64,000 nt of DNA, from assembly GCF_005239225.2 (NCBI RefSeq), contig NC_133300.1, positions 9,019,875 through 9,083,874 on the forward strand, in the 5' to 3' direction. Positions 30,673-43,126 of the stretch are shown here, piece after piece. This DNA is from Populus alba. Taxonomy: Eukaryota; Streptophyta; Magnoliopsida; Malpighiales; Salicaceae. Below the pieces are notes generated by a model that saw only the letters and a list, made by a program, of their open reading frames with translations, was not told the DNA's origin and did no database searches. Made by a program: the position numbers and the translations under genes. Numbering within the stretch: the first letter of the stretch is position 1; every line of letters begins with the position of its first letter.

Positions 30673-31326
30673 TCACAGATGAAGGCTCAAATCTAATCTA
30701 AGCTTTTTACGGCTTTCCTTAGCTGACCAATCTAGGCGACTCATGCAAGGATCAATGACAGGGATGAAAGATTATAGTTGGTCAATCAATTGTTCAGCAG
30801 TAGCAGCAGAGATTATGATTTGTCGTGCTGAAGATGTTAGAAATTCCTGTTCCACAGCTTGATCAAGGAAAGACAACAACTTATCATAAAAACCATTAAC
30901 ATTTAACAAACCTATAGGTTTATGGTGAATGTGCAGTTGGGCCCAAGATGAAATATGAAAGATCTCTTCCAATGTGCCCAGACCACCTGGTAAGGCAATG
31001 AAGGCATCAGCATGGCTAAACATGGCATTCAATCGATCAGACATTGTTGGGACCTGTAGTTCCTCTCCAATTGTTTTTCCAATGATGTCCCCATTTGCTA
31101 AAGCTTTGGGGACAACCCCCAAAACTTGACTGCCTCCTAAAAATGCAGCCATTGACACACCTTCCATTAACCCAAGGCTACCTCCCCCATACAGTAAATG
31201 AATCTTTCTCTCAGCTAGTACCTAACCAAGATGATTTGCTGATTCTAAAAACTCTTTTTCTTTCTCAGGGCTGGATCCACCGAAAACACAAATATTTCTT
31301 ATGTGATGACTTGAGGAACCCGCCAT
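30673..31326 (-). pseudogene. LOG copy of element B (inactivated)
   Basis: Same 654-nt length as the intact LOG of A, without indels. It has an in-frame TAG where A has CGG (Arg35, near 31222) and a TAA where A has CAA (Gln185, near 30771). It also has missense changes such as G21E and G55E. PGGLGTLEE and the catalytic Arg are still readable. CGG to TAG equals loss of a CpG on both strands, which fits deamination of methylated C. The upstream TATA-like box is kept. Confidence 0.93.
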
Positions 31327-31564
31327 TTCTACACACTTATGTATTTGATGAATGTATGGGATGAGTAGAAATGAAGGGAAGGAAGAGAAGAATTTATAGA
31401 TGAAAAAGTGAAAATGCAATCATACCACCTATATGTAGGCCAGCTGTAGTCTCACACTCTCTCTCTTTATTTATTTATTTTGACAAAGCATGTATGTACA
31501 GGTAGTTGTGATTGTGGCTCACATCTTCCCTTGGTTTTACGTCCAAGAACGGCTTAAACGCCCT

Positions 31565-32102
31565 CTATGGGTTGGGGATAGGCTTCCCATCCAGTTTTCT
31601 TAAAAACTGGCAAACAGAGTCTTTCTTAAAGACTAAGTCGATCATGTTTTTTATGGAATTGTGGTCATAAATCATGAATTACACGATGCACATCTCCACT
31701 AGGATGCGTCTCAAGGGTCAACAAAAGATTATCTAAAGACCCTTTACTCAGGCCATCCTTAATGAATTGTATTTTATCTTCACGGTTTACAGATACCATT
31801 CCTAAAGAACGACATGTCGCATTACAAGTCCATCTGGTACATCTGTGATAGACTTTCAGTCGTTTTGCACGACGTTTCTTTACAAAAGTGCTTTTACCTG
31901 TTCTAGGCATGTGTGAAATGAAAGAATTGGAGGACTCACCTGATAATCAAACCTTTGCTTCAATCAGCCAACAAATATCTTCAGGAATTCCATGGTTCAT
32001 TAACAACCTCAATCTTTCACACCTAGCACGGTAAATTTTTGTAATCGCATTCTGAGGCAGAGCGGGAAAATACTTTTTCAATTTTTCAAGAGTGGTGTCC
32101 AT
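31565..32102 (-). pseudogene. ORF2 (suppressor-like) copy of element B, inactivated
   Basis: Homologous to 14194-14742. Broken by CGA to TGA at codon 52, TGG to TGA at codon 146 and an 11-nt deletion near the 3' end. The first cysteine of the Cys cluster is changed to Tyr (VYHRC against VCHRC). The basic block STFVKKRRAKRLKV remains. No restored form is given here. Confidence 0.85.
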
Positions 32103-32311
32103 TTTCAAATGAGAATTGGATGAGAGATTCAAGAAAGAAGAAAGAGCAGAGAATTGCACAATTATATACACAGATATCAGTTATCATGGGAAACTAAAAG
32201 AACCGACTTAAGAGTCATGGAGTACCGTTATCCGCCATTTGACCAGGGTGAGAGAAACTAGCAAAACAAAAGATACACCAAAACAAACACAAAACAATGT
32301 GAGAAAAAGAA

Positions 32312-33415
32312 TCAATCTTTATATACAGGATCACTCAATTCAGTAGAGTTATTTTCAACTGAAAAATTGTCAAAATAAACTTTCAACTGATGCCTATTTA
32401 CCTTGAAAACATTGCCATTCTTTGGATTCTCGATATCACAGGCCCCATATGGATACACATGTTTCACAATAAAAGGACCGCTCCATCTTGATCTTAGTTT
32501 TCCAGGAAATAAATGGAGTCGAGAATTATAAAGCAAGACTTTTTGACCAATATTGAATGTTTTTCTCAGTATTTTCTTGTCATGAAACTCTTTGATTCTT
32601 GCTTTAAGAATTCTTGAATTGTCATATGCATCATTTCTAATTTCCTCAAGCTCATTTATTTGCAATTTTCGCAGCTGACTAGCATCATCAATGTTTGAAT
32701 TGAAAGCTTTAATAGCCCAATAAGCTTTATGTTCAATTTCCACAGGCAAGTGACAAGGTTTTCCATAGACTAGTCTATAAGGTGACATACCTAATGATGT
32801 TTTATATGCAGTTCGATAAGCCCAAAGTGCATCCTTAAGTCTTAAAGACCAGTCTTTCCGATTAGGGTTCACCGTTTTCTCCAAGATCTGTTTGATCTCC
32901 CTATTAGCAAGCTCTACTTGTCCACTTGTCTGAGGGTGATAAGGGGTGGCAACTTTATGTGTAATTCCATATTTCTTCATTAAAGAAGCAAATGGCTTGT
33001 TGCAGAAATGTGTTCCACCATCACTTATTATGGCTTGAGGGATTCCAAATCGACTCAAAATATTGTCTTTCAAAAACTTTATCACTGTTTTGTGATCATT
33101 GTTTCGACTTGGAATTGCCTCTATCCATTTTGAAACATAATCTACTACGACTAATATGTACACGAAACCAAATGATGGAGGAAATGGACCCATGAAATCT
33201 ATACCCCAACAGTCAAAGATCTCAATGACAAGAATAGGATTTAAAGGCATCATGTGACGTTTTGAAATAGATCCCAACTTTTGACAATTTTCACAAGTCT
33301 TGCAGAATGCATGTGAGTCTTTTGAACATGTGGGCCAATAAAATCCACTTTGTAAGATTTTTTTGCAGTTGTCTTTCTTGATGAGAAATGACCCCCACAT
33401 GCCTCAGAATGACAA
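32312..33415 (-). pseudogene. Integrase of element B
   Basis: The 362-codon open part holds the end of the zinc-binding domain (CKTCENCQK), the catalytic core with D in GIDFMGPF, D in IISDGGTHF and E in [10 protein letters not shown], and the C-terminal domain [16 protein letters not shown]...RWSGPF. The zinc domain begins in another frame ([12 protein letters not shown]), separated by extra A residues in an A-run near 33360. All three catalytic residues are present. Confidence 0.9.
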
Positions 33416-33905
33416 AATTTAATGACACTACTTACCTCATTGTTAGGAATGCATCTTCGAAATATTTGATCAGGACAATATTTGAATAAATAAGGGTCAT
33501 CCCAATAAAAGTTCTTCACTTCGTTCAAGAACTTTCTTTTGTCTTGGGTACTCCAATGATCTGGTAATTGTCCTGAAACAAGAAAATTAACAATATTAGC
33601 AAACCAAGGCATCGTACAAACAGAAAGTAAAGATTCATTGGGAAAATAGTCATTGATTGGTGTGATGTCAGATTTCGAATCTGTTGTCAATCTTGACAAA
33701 TGATCTGCAACAACATTTTCGGTGCCTTTCTTGTCTTTGATTGTGATATCAAATTCTTGAAGTAACAAAATCCACCGCACCAATCTAGCCTTAGAATCTT
33801 TCTTAGAAAGAAGATATTTCAATGCTTCATGATCACTAAAAACAACAACAGGTGAGCCAACAAGATAAGATCTGAATTTATCACAAGCAAATACTACTGC
33901 AAGTA
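33416..33905 (-). pseudogene. RNase H and connection to integrase of element B
   Basis: Reads [23 protein letters not shown], then [16 protein letters not shown], the usual end of Athila RNase H and start of the integrase linker. It is out of frame with RT because of one extra A in an A-run near 33908. Confidence 0.8.
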
Positions 33906-35207
33906 ATTCTTTTTAGTAGTGGTGTAATTCATTTGAGCACTATTTAAAGTTTTACTTGCATAGTAAATCACATAAGGTTTCTTATCTTTTCTTTGTCCCA
34001 AGACAGCACCCACGGCATAATCACTAGCGTCACACATTATTTCAAAAGGTAATGACCAATCAGGAGGTTGAATGAGAGGAGCAGAAGTAAGCAAGTTTTT
34101 AAGTTTAACAAAGGCTTCTTCACAATGTTCAGTCCATTCAAAAATATTATCCTTTGTTAGAAGGTTACTCAAGGGCTTAGATATTACACTAAAATCTCTG
34201 ATGAACCTTCTGTAAAAACCAGCATGTCCTAAGAATGATCTAACATCTTTAACAGATTTTGGTGTTGGTAAGTTGGCAATTGACTCGATTTTAGATTTGT
34301 CAACCTCAATTCCTTTCGATGAAACAATGTGACCAAGTACAATGCCGTTTGTTACCATAAAGTGACATTTTTCCCAATTCAATACAAGATTCTTCTCTTC
34401 ACACCTGCTCAAAACCTTTTCTAAGTTAGTCAAACAATCATCAAATGAATCACCAAAAACAGAAAAATCATCCATAAAAATTTCAAGAAAACGTTCAACC
34501 ATATCACTGAATATGCTAAGCATGCATCTTTGAAATGTGGCTGGTGCATTACATAATCCAAAAGGCATCCTTCGATATGCAAAAGTACCAAATGGACATG
34601 TGAAAGTAGTCTTCTCTTGATCTTCCAATGCAATTTCAATTTGATTGTAACCTGAATAGCCATCTAGGAAACAGTAAAATTCATGACCTGCAACTCTTTC
34701 TAGGATTTGGTCCATGAAAGGTAAAGGGAAATGATCTTTTCTAGTCATTGAATTAAGTTTTCTATAGTCAATGCACATGCGCCAACCAGTAACAGTCCTA
34801 GTTGGAATTAACTCATTTTTCTCATTTGTTATCACAGTGACTCCAGACTTTTTAGGTACAACTTGTGTAGGACTTACCCATTTGCTGTCAGAAATAGGAT
34901 AAATGATTCCATTATCTAGAAGCTTAATGACTTCATTTTTCACTACTTCTTTCATATTAGGATTAAGCCTTCGTTGCATTTCTCTAGAGGGTTTAGCATT
35001 TTCCTCCAAATAAATCCTGTGTGTGCAAATCAAAGGGCTAATTCCTTTTATGTCAGCTATGGTCCATCCTAATGCATTTTTGTGCATTTTCAGAGTCTGT
35101 AATAACTTACCTTCTTGATGTGCATTAAGTTTGGAAGAGATTATTACCGGAAAAGTTTCATTTTCTCCCAAAAATAAGTATTTGAGATTAAATGGTAACG
35201 GCTTCAA
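33894..35207 (-). pseudogene. Reverse transcriptase (and RNase H start) of element B
   Basis: A 437-codon open stretch with RT motifs WVSPTQVVPKKSG, WRMCIDYRKLN, FYCFLDGYSGYNQI, FGLCNAPATFQRCM and the catalytic FMDDFSVF box. RNase H start FEIMCDASDYAVGAVLGQR follows. A stop near 35277 separates it from the protease part. This is the region deleted from A. Confidence 0.92.
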
Positions 35208-36434
35208 TTCAGGTTTTGGTGGTTGAACACTTGAAGGTATGGGCTCAATTGATCGTGGTGGAAATTCTTCAATCTATGGTCTCCAATTGCATGCCTTTGA
35301 TTCTTCCTGAAAGTAGACCATTTGCAAATCATCAGATTCATCAATCTCAGTTTCACTGGAAGTGGTTTGAAATTGATCATGAACTAATTTTTCAATAAAG
35401 TCCACTGCCTGTAAATCATTATCATCTCCAAGTTGCTTGTAAATGTTGAAAATGTTCATCTCCAATGTCATGTTTCCAAATGATAGCTTCATCAGTCCAT
35501 TCCTACAATTAATTAATGCATTAGAAGTGGCAAGAAATGGACGTCCTAAAATGACAGGAATTGAATTCATGCTTCAACAGGTTGTGTATCCAAGACAACA
35601 AAATCTACAGGGTAAATGAATTTATCAACTTGTACTAACACATCCTCAACTATTCCTCTAGGCACTACTTTTTACAGATCTATCAGCAAGTAAAAGAGTT
35701 ACAGAGGTTGGTTTTAACTCACCTAGATTGAGACTTTGAAAGACTGAATATGGAAGTAAATTCACACTAGCTCCAAGATCAAGTAAGGCTCTTTCAATTT
35801 TATGTTCTCCAATAAAGCAAGAAATTGTAGGACAACCAGGGTCTTTATATTTCAAAGCATTATTGTTTTGAAGAATGACACTTACTTGTTCGGCTAAAAA
35901 GGCTTTCTTTTTCACATTCAGTTTTGTCTTCACGGTGCACAAATCTTTCAAAAATTTAGCATAGGAAGGAACATGTTTAATAGCATCCAACAAAGGTATA
36001 TTGATCCTTACCTGTTTGAAAGTTTCAAAGATTTCAGAGTTGTGATTGACTTTCCTTTGTTTGGTCATGGCATGAGGAAATGGAAGTGCTGGCGGGGAAT
36101 CAGCCTTCTCTTTGCAATGTTCAGGTTCAACCCATTCCTTACCCTCAGAGATAGACTCATCATCTTTCTCACAAGGTTCAAGAATGGGTTTTTCAATAAC
36201 CTTACCACTACGAAGAGTGATGACTGATTTGACTTGATCCATGTGTTGGCTTCCAGAACTACTCGCATTTGCATTGTATTGCCCTTTTGGATTTTGCTGT
36301 GGTTGAGATGGAAACTTACCTTTCTCTTGGAAACTGAGAGCAGATGTTAACTTTGCAAGAGCATCTTTAAAATCTGTCATGCTTTGAGCAAGTTGAGTGT
36401 TGGTTGTCTCCTGCTTTTCAATGAATGCATGCAA
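35208..36434 (-). pseudogene. Gag end and protease of element B
   Basis: Contains the Gag tail (FIEKQETTNTQLAQSM), the protease D-L-G-A-S motif (ALLDLGASVNLLPYSV) and, in another frame, ILGRPFLATSNALINC. Broken by a 4-nt insertion near 35670 (RSVK then shift) and further shifts near 35570. Confidence 0.85.
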
Positions 36435-37706
36435 TGTTTCCTCAAAATTTCTTCTAGGAGGTGGAGCATAAGGAGGTGCATATCCATGAGAATTTTAAAA
36501 ATTATGGTGTGCTTGAAACGGTGGCTGTGAAGTTTGTGCATTGTTGCTATCACTCTTCCAACTGAAATTTGGGTGATTTCTCCAACCAGGGTTATACGTT
36601 TGGGAGTATGGGTTATGGTTGGGTCTTTGAAAACTGTTTAAAGCATGGGCTTGTTCATGGAGGCATTCCTTAAAAGAAGGCAAAGTTGGACAATCATTTG
36701 TTGAGTGTTCCTTGGTTTCACAGATTTGACACACAATGTCTTGAATAGATTTTAATTGACCACTCTTTTTCAATTCAAGTGCTTCAACTTTTCTAGCTAA
36801 AGATGCAAACTTGGCTTGGAGGTCATGATCTTCCCTAAGGTTGTGCATACCTCCACTAGATGTATGAGGTTGAGTTTTACTTGGTGCCTCATAAGTACCC
36901 GTGGTGTCCCAATTTTGAGCATTTTCGGCTAGCAAGTCTAGGTACTCCATTGCTTCATTAGGGTCTTTATCTTTGAAAGTTCCATTGCACATCAATTCAA
37001 CCATTTGCCTATCTCTAAGTGTTAATCCTTCATAAAAATGTGAAACCAATCTCCATGTTTCAAAACCATGATGAGGGCAAGTATTAAGCAAATCTCGATA
37101 CCTATCCCAACATTGGTAAAATGTTTCTCCTGGTTTTTGAGTGAAAGTGATGATTTGTCTTTTGAAAGAGTTTGTTCTGTGAGACGGAAAAAACTTCTTT
37201 AAAAATTGTTGTTGCATTTCATCCCAAGCACGAATGGATCCTGGTCTCAAATTTTGTAGCCATGTTTTAGCTTTATATTTTAATGAAAAAGGAAAAAGCT
37301 TTAATCGAATGGTGTTCATGCTACAATTTGAGTCATTATATGTATTACAGACCTCCTCAAATTCCCTTAAATGCAAGTATGGATTTTCTAAGTCTAAACC
37401 ATGAAAAGATGATAAAAGTTGAATAATGCCTGGCATAAAATTAAAATGAGATGCATCAGGAGGGAAAACTATGCATGAGGGTGCACTTGTTCTTGTGGGA
37501 TTCATGTGGTCTCTAAATGTTCTCATACGGTTATTTTCATTATTCTCATTATGAAGCGATTGATTATCTTCTTCAGCCATATTTTCTGAAAATGATGAGG
37601 ATACCCAACAAAGTCGACCACTTAATGTACGTGACCAAACTCTCATGCACGGGTAAGAAGAGAATAAAAGGAAGAAAAGAAAATAGAAGAAAAAGAAACA
37701 AAACAA
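36435..37706 (-). pseudogene. Gag of element B
   Basis: 403 open codons with the same Gag as A (MAEEDNQSLH, FHGLDLENPYLHLREFEEV, zinc knuckle CQICETKEHSTNDC). Ends at a TAA created by CAA to TAA near 36497. The frame resumes beyond it. Confidence 0.9.
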
Positions 37707-37788
37707 AACAAAGAAAACAAAAGTTAGATAAAATGAAAAGTGAAAAGAGAAAATAAATTAAATATTATAATTTATAGAAGAAATTACC

Positions 37789-37806
37789 TCCCTGACAACG
37801 GCGCCA
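37789..37806 (-). other. Primer binding site of element B
   Basis: Minus strand TGGCGCCGTTGTCAGGGA, with two changes from the A version (CCGG to TCAG), both C-to-T/G-to-A type. Confidence 0.8.
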
Positions 37807-37812
37807 AAAACT

Positions 37813-39573
37813 TGACACGACCAAAAGCTTAATGTCTTCTCCCAAGTGCAGGAGTGTCGAAGTAATAAATAACCCAGCAAGACCGGGGTCAAACCACAGA
37901 GGTTAATTGTATAAATTATAAAATAACAAGACGACGACGACAACAACAACAACAACAACAACAACACCAACAACAATAATAATAATAATACTCAGTACGT
38001 GGCGTTGTTACACCTGAGAATGATCTAAAAGATCGGGTCACAGGTTTTCCAGCCTTACTAAGTTTATGAAAAAGATCAAAGAGATAATATTATATAATAT
38101 AACAGAATGTAAATAATAATAGTAATAATAATAATAGTAGTTAGTAATAAAAAGAAGAAGAAGATGAAGAAATTAATGAGAACTTTGAGTTGAAAGATTA
38201 ATGTAAGGATTAAAACAACGATAAAAATAAATGTCAAGGTTAGAGGATCCACTAATGGTACTTCAAACAAGTATAGTATAACTCTTTGTTACTCAATTGG
38301 AAACCCACACATAAAGGAGGTTCAATCAGATTATAAAATTGTTAACATGATTACATTAGTTATCTTATTCGAATAAAGCTAATACTTGTAAATGTTGGCA
38401 GTCATTCATGATTATAACTTATGTTAACAACAAATCAAGTTCCTTTCATAGCTCAGGTGTCGGTTTATACCATACAGTATGAGCTATGAAAGTGCCAAGT
38501 ATTTGTTGTACCAAGTGTTATACAACATAAATCTAGATTTAAACCATTTAACAAGCCAAAGTATTAAAAGTGAACAAGATAACAAATATAAAACATGTTA
38601 GTATCCAACGTTAAGGTCCATGTTAAGTTTATATTATACTTATTCTTACACATTAGCTGTACCCTTTTCACCTTGACATTAATTAATTAGCTAAACATAA
38701 TGAAAGAAAAGAAACATAGATGAACAGATAAGAACATAAATGAGAAAGAAGTTAACTAAGTTAAAGGAAAGGAAATGAAGTGCGATAAACTTGATATTAA
38801 TGAAAGCAAAACATAAGCAATTACAAAAGAGAGAAAGCAGAGCATGATCTTGATCTGGAAACCAAGATGCCTCAATACATGGTAAGTGCCTCCTTTTATA
38901 GGCCAAAACTTGGAACTATTGATTTTTTAATTAATTGATGAGTGGGTGGCCACATCTTGACTTGGTGACAATCTTATCTTCTTTGTCTGAATAAGACGTC
39001 ATTGCTAACATCATAATTTGCCCAGAATCCTCAGAATGTTCTAGGAAATTTGTCTCAGCTTTTCAACAAAAAAAAGATGAGGTCATTTGGACTTCTAGAA
39101 CTCAAGATATGGGCTGAACACTAAATAGTGTCCGGGCTGCAGGACAGCTTCGGACTTCTTCGTTTGTTCCTTCAGTTTGAACTTCAAAACGGCCTTTTTA
39201 AATCTTGCCTCGCCATGAAAGTTGTAGGGCCTTTGTCTTACCTTTCCATCCATATAAAATGGACCTAAATCCGAGATCTAGAGCTCCAGATATGATCCAA
39301 TTACCGAGCAATGTTCCGGTTTGGACTGCACCGGCATCTCTTTTCTAAGTTTGGCCATCTCTTTTTCCTTTCACTTTCAATACTTAAACTCATCAATCAA
39401 TCCTTTTATTTATGTGATAGGCCTGCATTTAAAATGAACATTTACCATAAATTAAGGTATCTTATAGTATCAAACTTGTTATTATAAAACATGCTTTAGT
39501 TGAGTTATTGATACTTCAAGTGCAAAATGATGATATAAAACCTTGATAAACATGCACTTTTAAGTACTAATCA
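37813..39573 (-). repeat. 5' LTR of element B
   Basis: Plus strand TGACACGACC...TACTAATCA, 1,761 bp, with TATA box (minus) at 38893-38901. Followed by target duplication TCCCT. Confidence 0.93.
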
Positions 39574-40289
39574 TCCCTTTTCTCTAGATTGGACAGACTG
39601 GTTCTATCAGGAGCAATGTCCATGTTGTACTTGTATTGCTTCACAAATGCATCCACCAAGTCTTTCCATTTGTGGATTTTAGTGTTGTCCAATCTCATAT
39701 ACTAGCTTAACGCTACCCCACTTAAGCTATCCTGGAAAAAGTGCATCGGTAGTTTTTCATCGTGTACTACTTCTGCCATTTTATTGCAATAGGATTTAAG
39801 ATGAGTCATGGGGCATTGTGTTCCAGTATATTTGATGAATTCAGGAACATGAAACTTTTTCGGGACAACCACATTTGGGACCAGACACATTTCTGATGCC
39901 CGTACTAGATTGTACAAATCTACCCCTTCAATGGCTCTAATCTGAGCTTCCAACGCCGCCATCTTATCTTGATCAATGCCATTAGATGACTTAGTCTTAT
40001 GGGACTCATTAGCAAATGGATCTAAGATTGCAGGGGCTGGTGCTATTGGCATTGAGTGCAAAAATGCTGGATTGTATGGAGGTTCTTGACCATGCTCACT
40101 CATTATTTCTTCAGGCTGAGCCATTGTTGGAGGTTGAACAAAAATAGCTGGCTGGTTAGAAGGACCTTTACTAGAGGCATTTCTAAGTCTTTGCTCGAGT
40201 AAGCTAGTGAGGCGAGCCATGCTTGCTTTTAGAGACTTCAACTCTTCTTGGAAATGGGAGTCACGGTGGGCACACTCTTCATCTTCCAT
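39574..40289 (-). pseudogene. Gag of element C, N-terminal part
   Basis: Starts MEDEECAHRDSHFQEEL with a short coiled-coil-like Glu/Leu segment (EELKSLKASMARLTSLLEQR). Then the conserved VPKKFHVPEFIKYTGTQCPMTHLKSYC Gag core is split here as VVVPKKFHVPEF and GTQCPMTHLKSYC. A TAG replaces the conserved Trp (LSW) near 39700. The frame runs into the B insertion at 39574 and continues at 27597. Confidence 0.85.
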
Positions 40290-40827
40290 GTTTCATGCTC
40301 GGAGTCGGGTGTTATAGGCTCTTTGAGGACCTATATTTCAGCCTGATGCAAGTATGTTATTTACAATGGATGGATGAATGTGGATGCAAATACATGTACA
40401 AGGATGCAAATGTATGTACATTGGGTATGAATGGCAAAAACACATGGAGAATGAATACGCAGTGAATTCATGCTTAAACAAAGGTTCTAGGTCATTACAT
40501 GATGGGAATGCTTTCTACCTGGTCTTGAAAAGGTCTATGAACTGCCTAGTAACCACCTTGCGTGAAGGCAATATAGGGGTTTACAAGAAATGGTTGGGGC
40601 ACAGTGTGATCGCCATTACCAAGTAAACACTCAACTCATAGTTGGATGTTTCACGAATCTGAACCCCGACTGAAAGTCATGAGGCAGACCGCTACTCCCC
40701 TCCTAACCTAGAATTAGGTTTTATTTGCAAAATGCATGCTAAAGCAATAAAAATGCAAGCTAAAATTAAAGACTGACAAAAGAAAATCAATCAAACAATC
40801 AAAGCTTAGTCCAACCAGACATGGCTT
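40290..40827 (-). other. 5' leader of element C
   Basis: Untranslated leader between PBS and gag. Short frames only; nothing recognised. Confidence 0.6.
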
Positions 40828-40845
40828 TCCCTAGTGGAGTCGCCA
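40828..40845 (-). other. Primer binding site of element C
   Basis: Minus strand TGGCGACTCCACTAGGGA, three bases from the LTR end. Similar to the site of Ogre/Tat elements, reported to use tRNA-Arg (family knowledge). Confidence 0.75.
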
Positions 40846-40848
40846 TCC

Positions 40849-42063
40849 TGTCGCGGGGCGCGAGCGACGTGACATCGTCTAGCGACGGCGGAGGCTGCTG
40901 TCGTGCCTCCTGTGTGAGGTGTTGTGTTTGGAAAGGGTTTTCATCATAAAATTATGATTAAGGTTTAGGAGTCGCCACCTAGTATTATGGTCACTAGGAA
41001 TCTTTGGTCTGCGAGAGTCTGAGCAAGGGACTGGTTGTGCAAGGGGAAGACGCATCACCCCCAGTGCACCCTACCTAAGGTAAGCTGCATTATTGTTTGC
41101 TTTTTTTTTTTTTTTTTCTAAGTCGAGTTTCTGTTGGTCTTTTTTAAGGCTTAAGGCAGATCTCTCTTCATGAGAGAGTCTCTACCTTATCGGGTTAAAT
41201 CATAACCATTCCAAAGTCTGAATTTTAGCATCGCATTTCTACACCTTGTATCTTTAATAGCTGAGGGTGTACTTTATCATGTAATTTTACAACCCACAAA
41301 TATTAAAGTCTACATCTGGATTCTAAAACAAAAATTAAAAGAAAGATTTTTGACATGTTGGCCAAATCCTAATGGATAATCATAAACTAGTTACGATATC
41401 CTTTTTTTTTTTTTAATATGAAAACGATGCAATTTTTGTTTTTTTTTTATAAAAAAAATGCTTGGAAAAATTTTAAGATTTGGCCGTATGCATCAAAACA
41501 TTTTTGTTTTTTTTTTTTAAATGTTTTTGAATTTTTTTTTAGAAATATGTTGGAGAAAACTAGTATTTTAATACCGGATTTGTAATTTAAAGTGTAAATA
41601 TACAACCCGATATTATGCAATATTGGTAGAAAAAATATGCGAGAAAATCACTTTTTTTTTAAATGATTGTTTTGAAATTTTTTTTGGATTTAAAAAAAAA
41701 AAATTCCTCCACTACATGAACAGTGGACGTGAATTATAATTCATGTTCCACTGTTCAAAATAGTGGAACTTTCATGGGAAGGATGAAGAAGAAGAAGAAG
41801 AAGAAGGGTGGCTCACCTGGCTGAAGAGTCATGGCTGCTGTGATGAGGTGGTTTGGCCGGTGGTTGCAGCGGTGGAGTTGGACGAAGAGACGTTGATGGT
41901 AGAGGAAGAAAGAAGAAGAAGAAAATCTGCAGCAGGGAGAAAGAGGAGAGGAGGAGAGGAGAGAGAAGGTCACGGTGGTTGCTCTGCCACTAGGGAGGAG
42001 CTGAGTTGATGGAAATGATGGTGGCAAAGCCGGTGATGGTGGTGGTGGTGGCTGAAGAAGAGG

Positions 42064-42116
<53 letters not shown>

Positions 42117-43121
42117 GAAAGTTGCAGAAACCAAGAAGAAGCTGATTTTTTGGCTTATTTTGGACCCAATTTCCTCCTCTTTCAGGACATGAAATCCACC
42201 TCTATTTATAGGTGGTGGAAGAGGGAAATCTTATATACATTGAGGAAAAATTTCAACCCTTGATTCAGTTGGAAATGATCCCAACCATTGGCTCAAAGTA
42301 GGTATCATGAGTTGAAAATCTGCAGACAAAAGCTGATTAGGTAGGCCTCTTTAGGCTGTCACCAGTGCTAATATATTGTCATTTAGCCCAAACTGATCAA
42401 TGGGGTTGTAGAAAAAGTGCAGAGGATTATTTTCGTATAAGATTTGTCAAATTTGATGGACGTTAGGTACATTAAATGCAATTGCAAAATAGTCAACCAG
42501 ACCAGCTTTTTCAGAAAAAAATAAAGAAGATAATGAACAGTGATTTTTGGTCAAAGTTCATTTCAGTCCTCTTTTTCAATTGATCCCTAATTGACCCTAA
42601 ACCTTTTTTGTTTAATGCAATTAGGCCCCTAATTAACTTGGTAAAAATTAAATTTGGTCTCTTAAAATTCGGATTTTCTCAATTAAGCCCAAATTAAACT
42701 CCCAAACTTAATTTTTCACCAATTAAGCCCCAAATAAAATTAATTTGACTCATTTAAAGTATAATTAAGTCCTTGCACTTAATTAAATCCTTCAATTGGA
42801 CCCAAATTAATTCTTAAACATAATTAAAATTTAATTTGGCCCATGATTAAATCAAATTGGCCCATTAAAAATTTAATTATGTCATTGGACTTAATTTTTA
42901 TGCAAATTCATCAAATAATCATTTAATTTGACCTTGAATTTGCATTTTTCTTCATTTTTGGGCACAATAGGATACAATTAGGCCTTGAATTTCCTCCAAA
43001 ATTGCAGCTTCATTCCCCGATTTGCTTTTTCCACATTGCCAACTTTTATTTTATTTTTTAATTTTTATTTTTGACAAAAAAATTGATTTTTTTGGGAATA
43101 ACCCAGAATTGGGTTGTGATA
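40849..43121 (-). repeat. 5' LTR of element C
   Basis: Homologous to 20854-23145, with the (GA)n tract at 42066-42111 and GAA tract near 41783. Followed by target duplication CTAAT. Confidence 0.92.
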
Positions 43122-43126
43122 CTAAT

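Larger units (their letters stand above)
27598..39573 (-). mobile_element. Element B: full-length Athila-type retrotransposon with pol, suppressor-like ORF and LOG (decayed)
   Basis: 11,976 bp, inserted in the gag of C with exact target duplication TCCCT (27593-27597 and 39574-39578). Minus-strand order: 5' LTR, PBS, gag, protease, RT, RNase H, integrase, ORF2, LOG, hairpin, twin modules, polypurine tract, 3' LTR. This shows the full gene order from which A derives. Every gene has at least one stop or frameshift. Its LTRs contain a block of about 170 bp (with TACGTGGC and AAAAGATCGGGTCAC) absent from the A, D and H LTRs, so B and I form a second subfamily. Confidence 0.95.
20854..43121 (-). 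mobile_element. Element C: gag-only gypsy element with Ogre/Tat-like PBS, split by element B
   Basis: LTRs of about 2.29 and 2.27 kb, exact target duplication CTAAT at 20849-20853 and 43122-43126. PBS minus strand TGGCGACTCCACTAGGGA. Without B the internal region is only about 5.7 kb and codes for a decayed Gag with a zinc knuckle. No protease, RT or integrase is present. The 3' half is minisatellite. It is therefore a non-autonomous derivative. The LTR start TGTCATAACCC is mutated to TATCACAACCC in the 5' copy. Confidence 0.9.
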
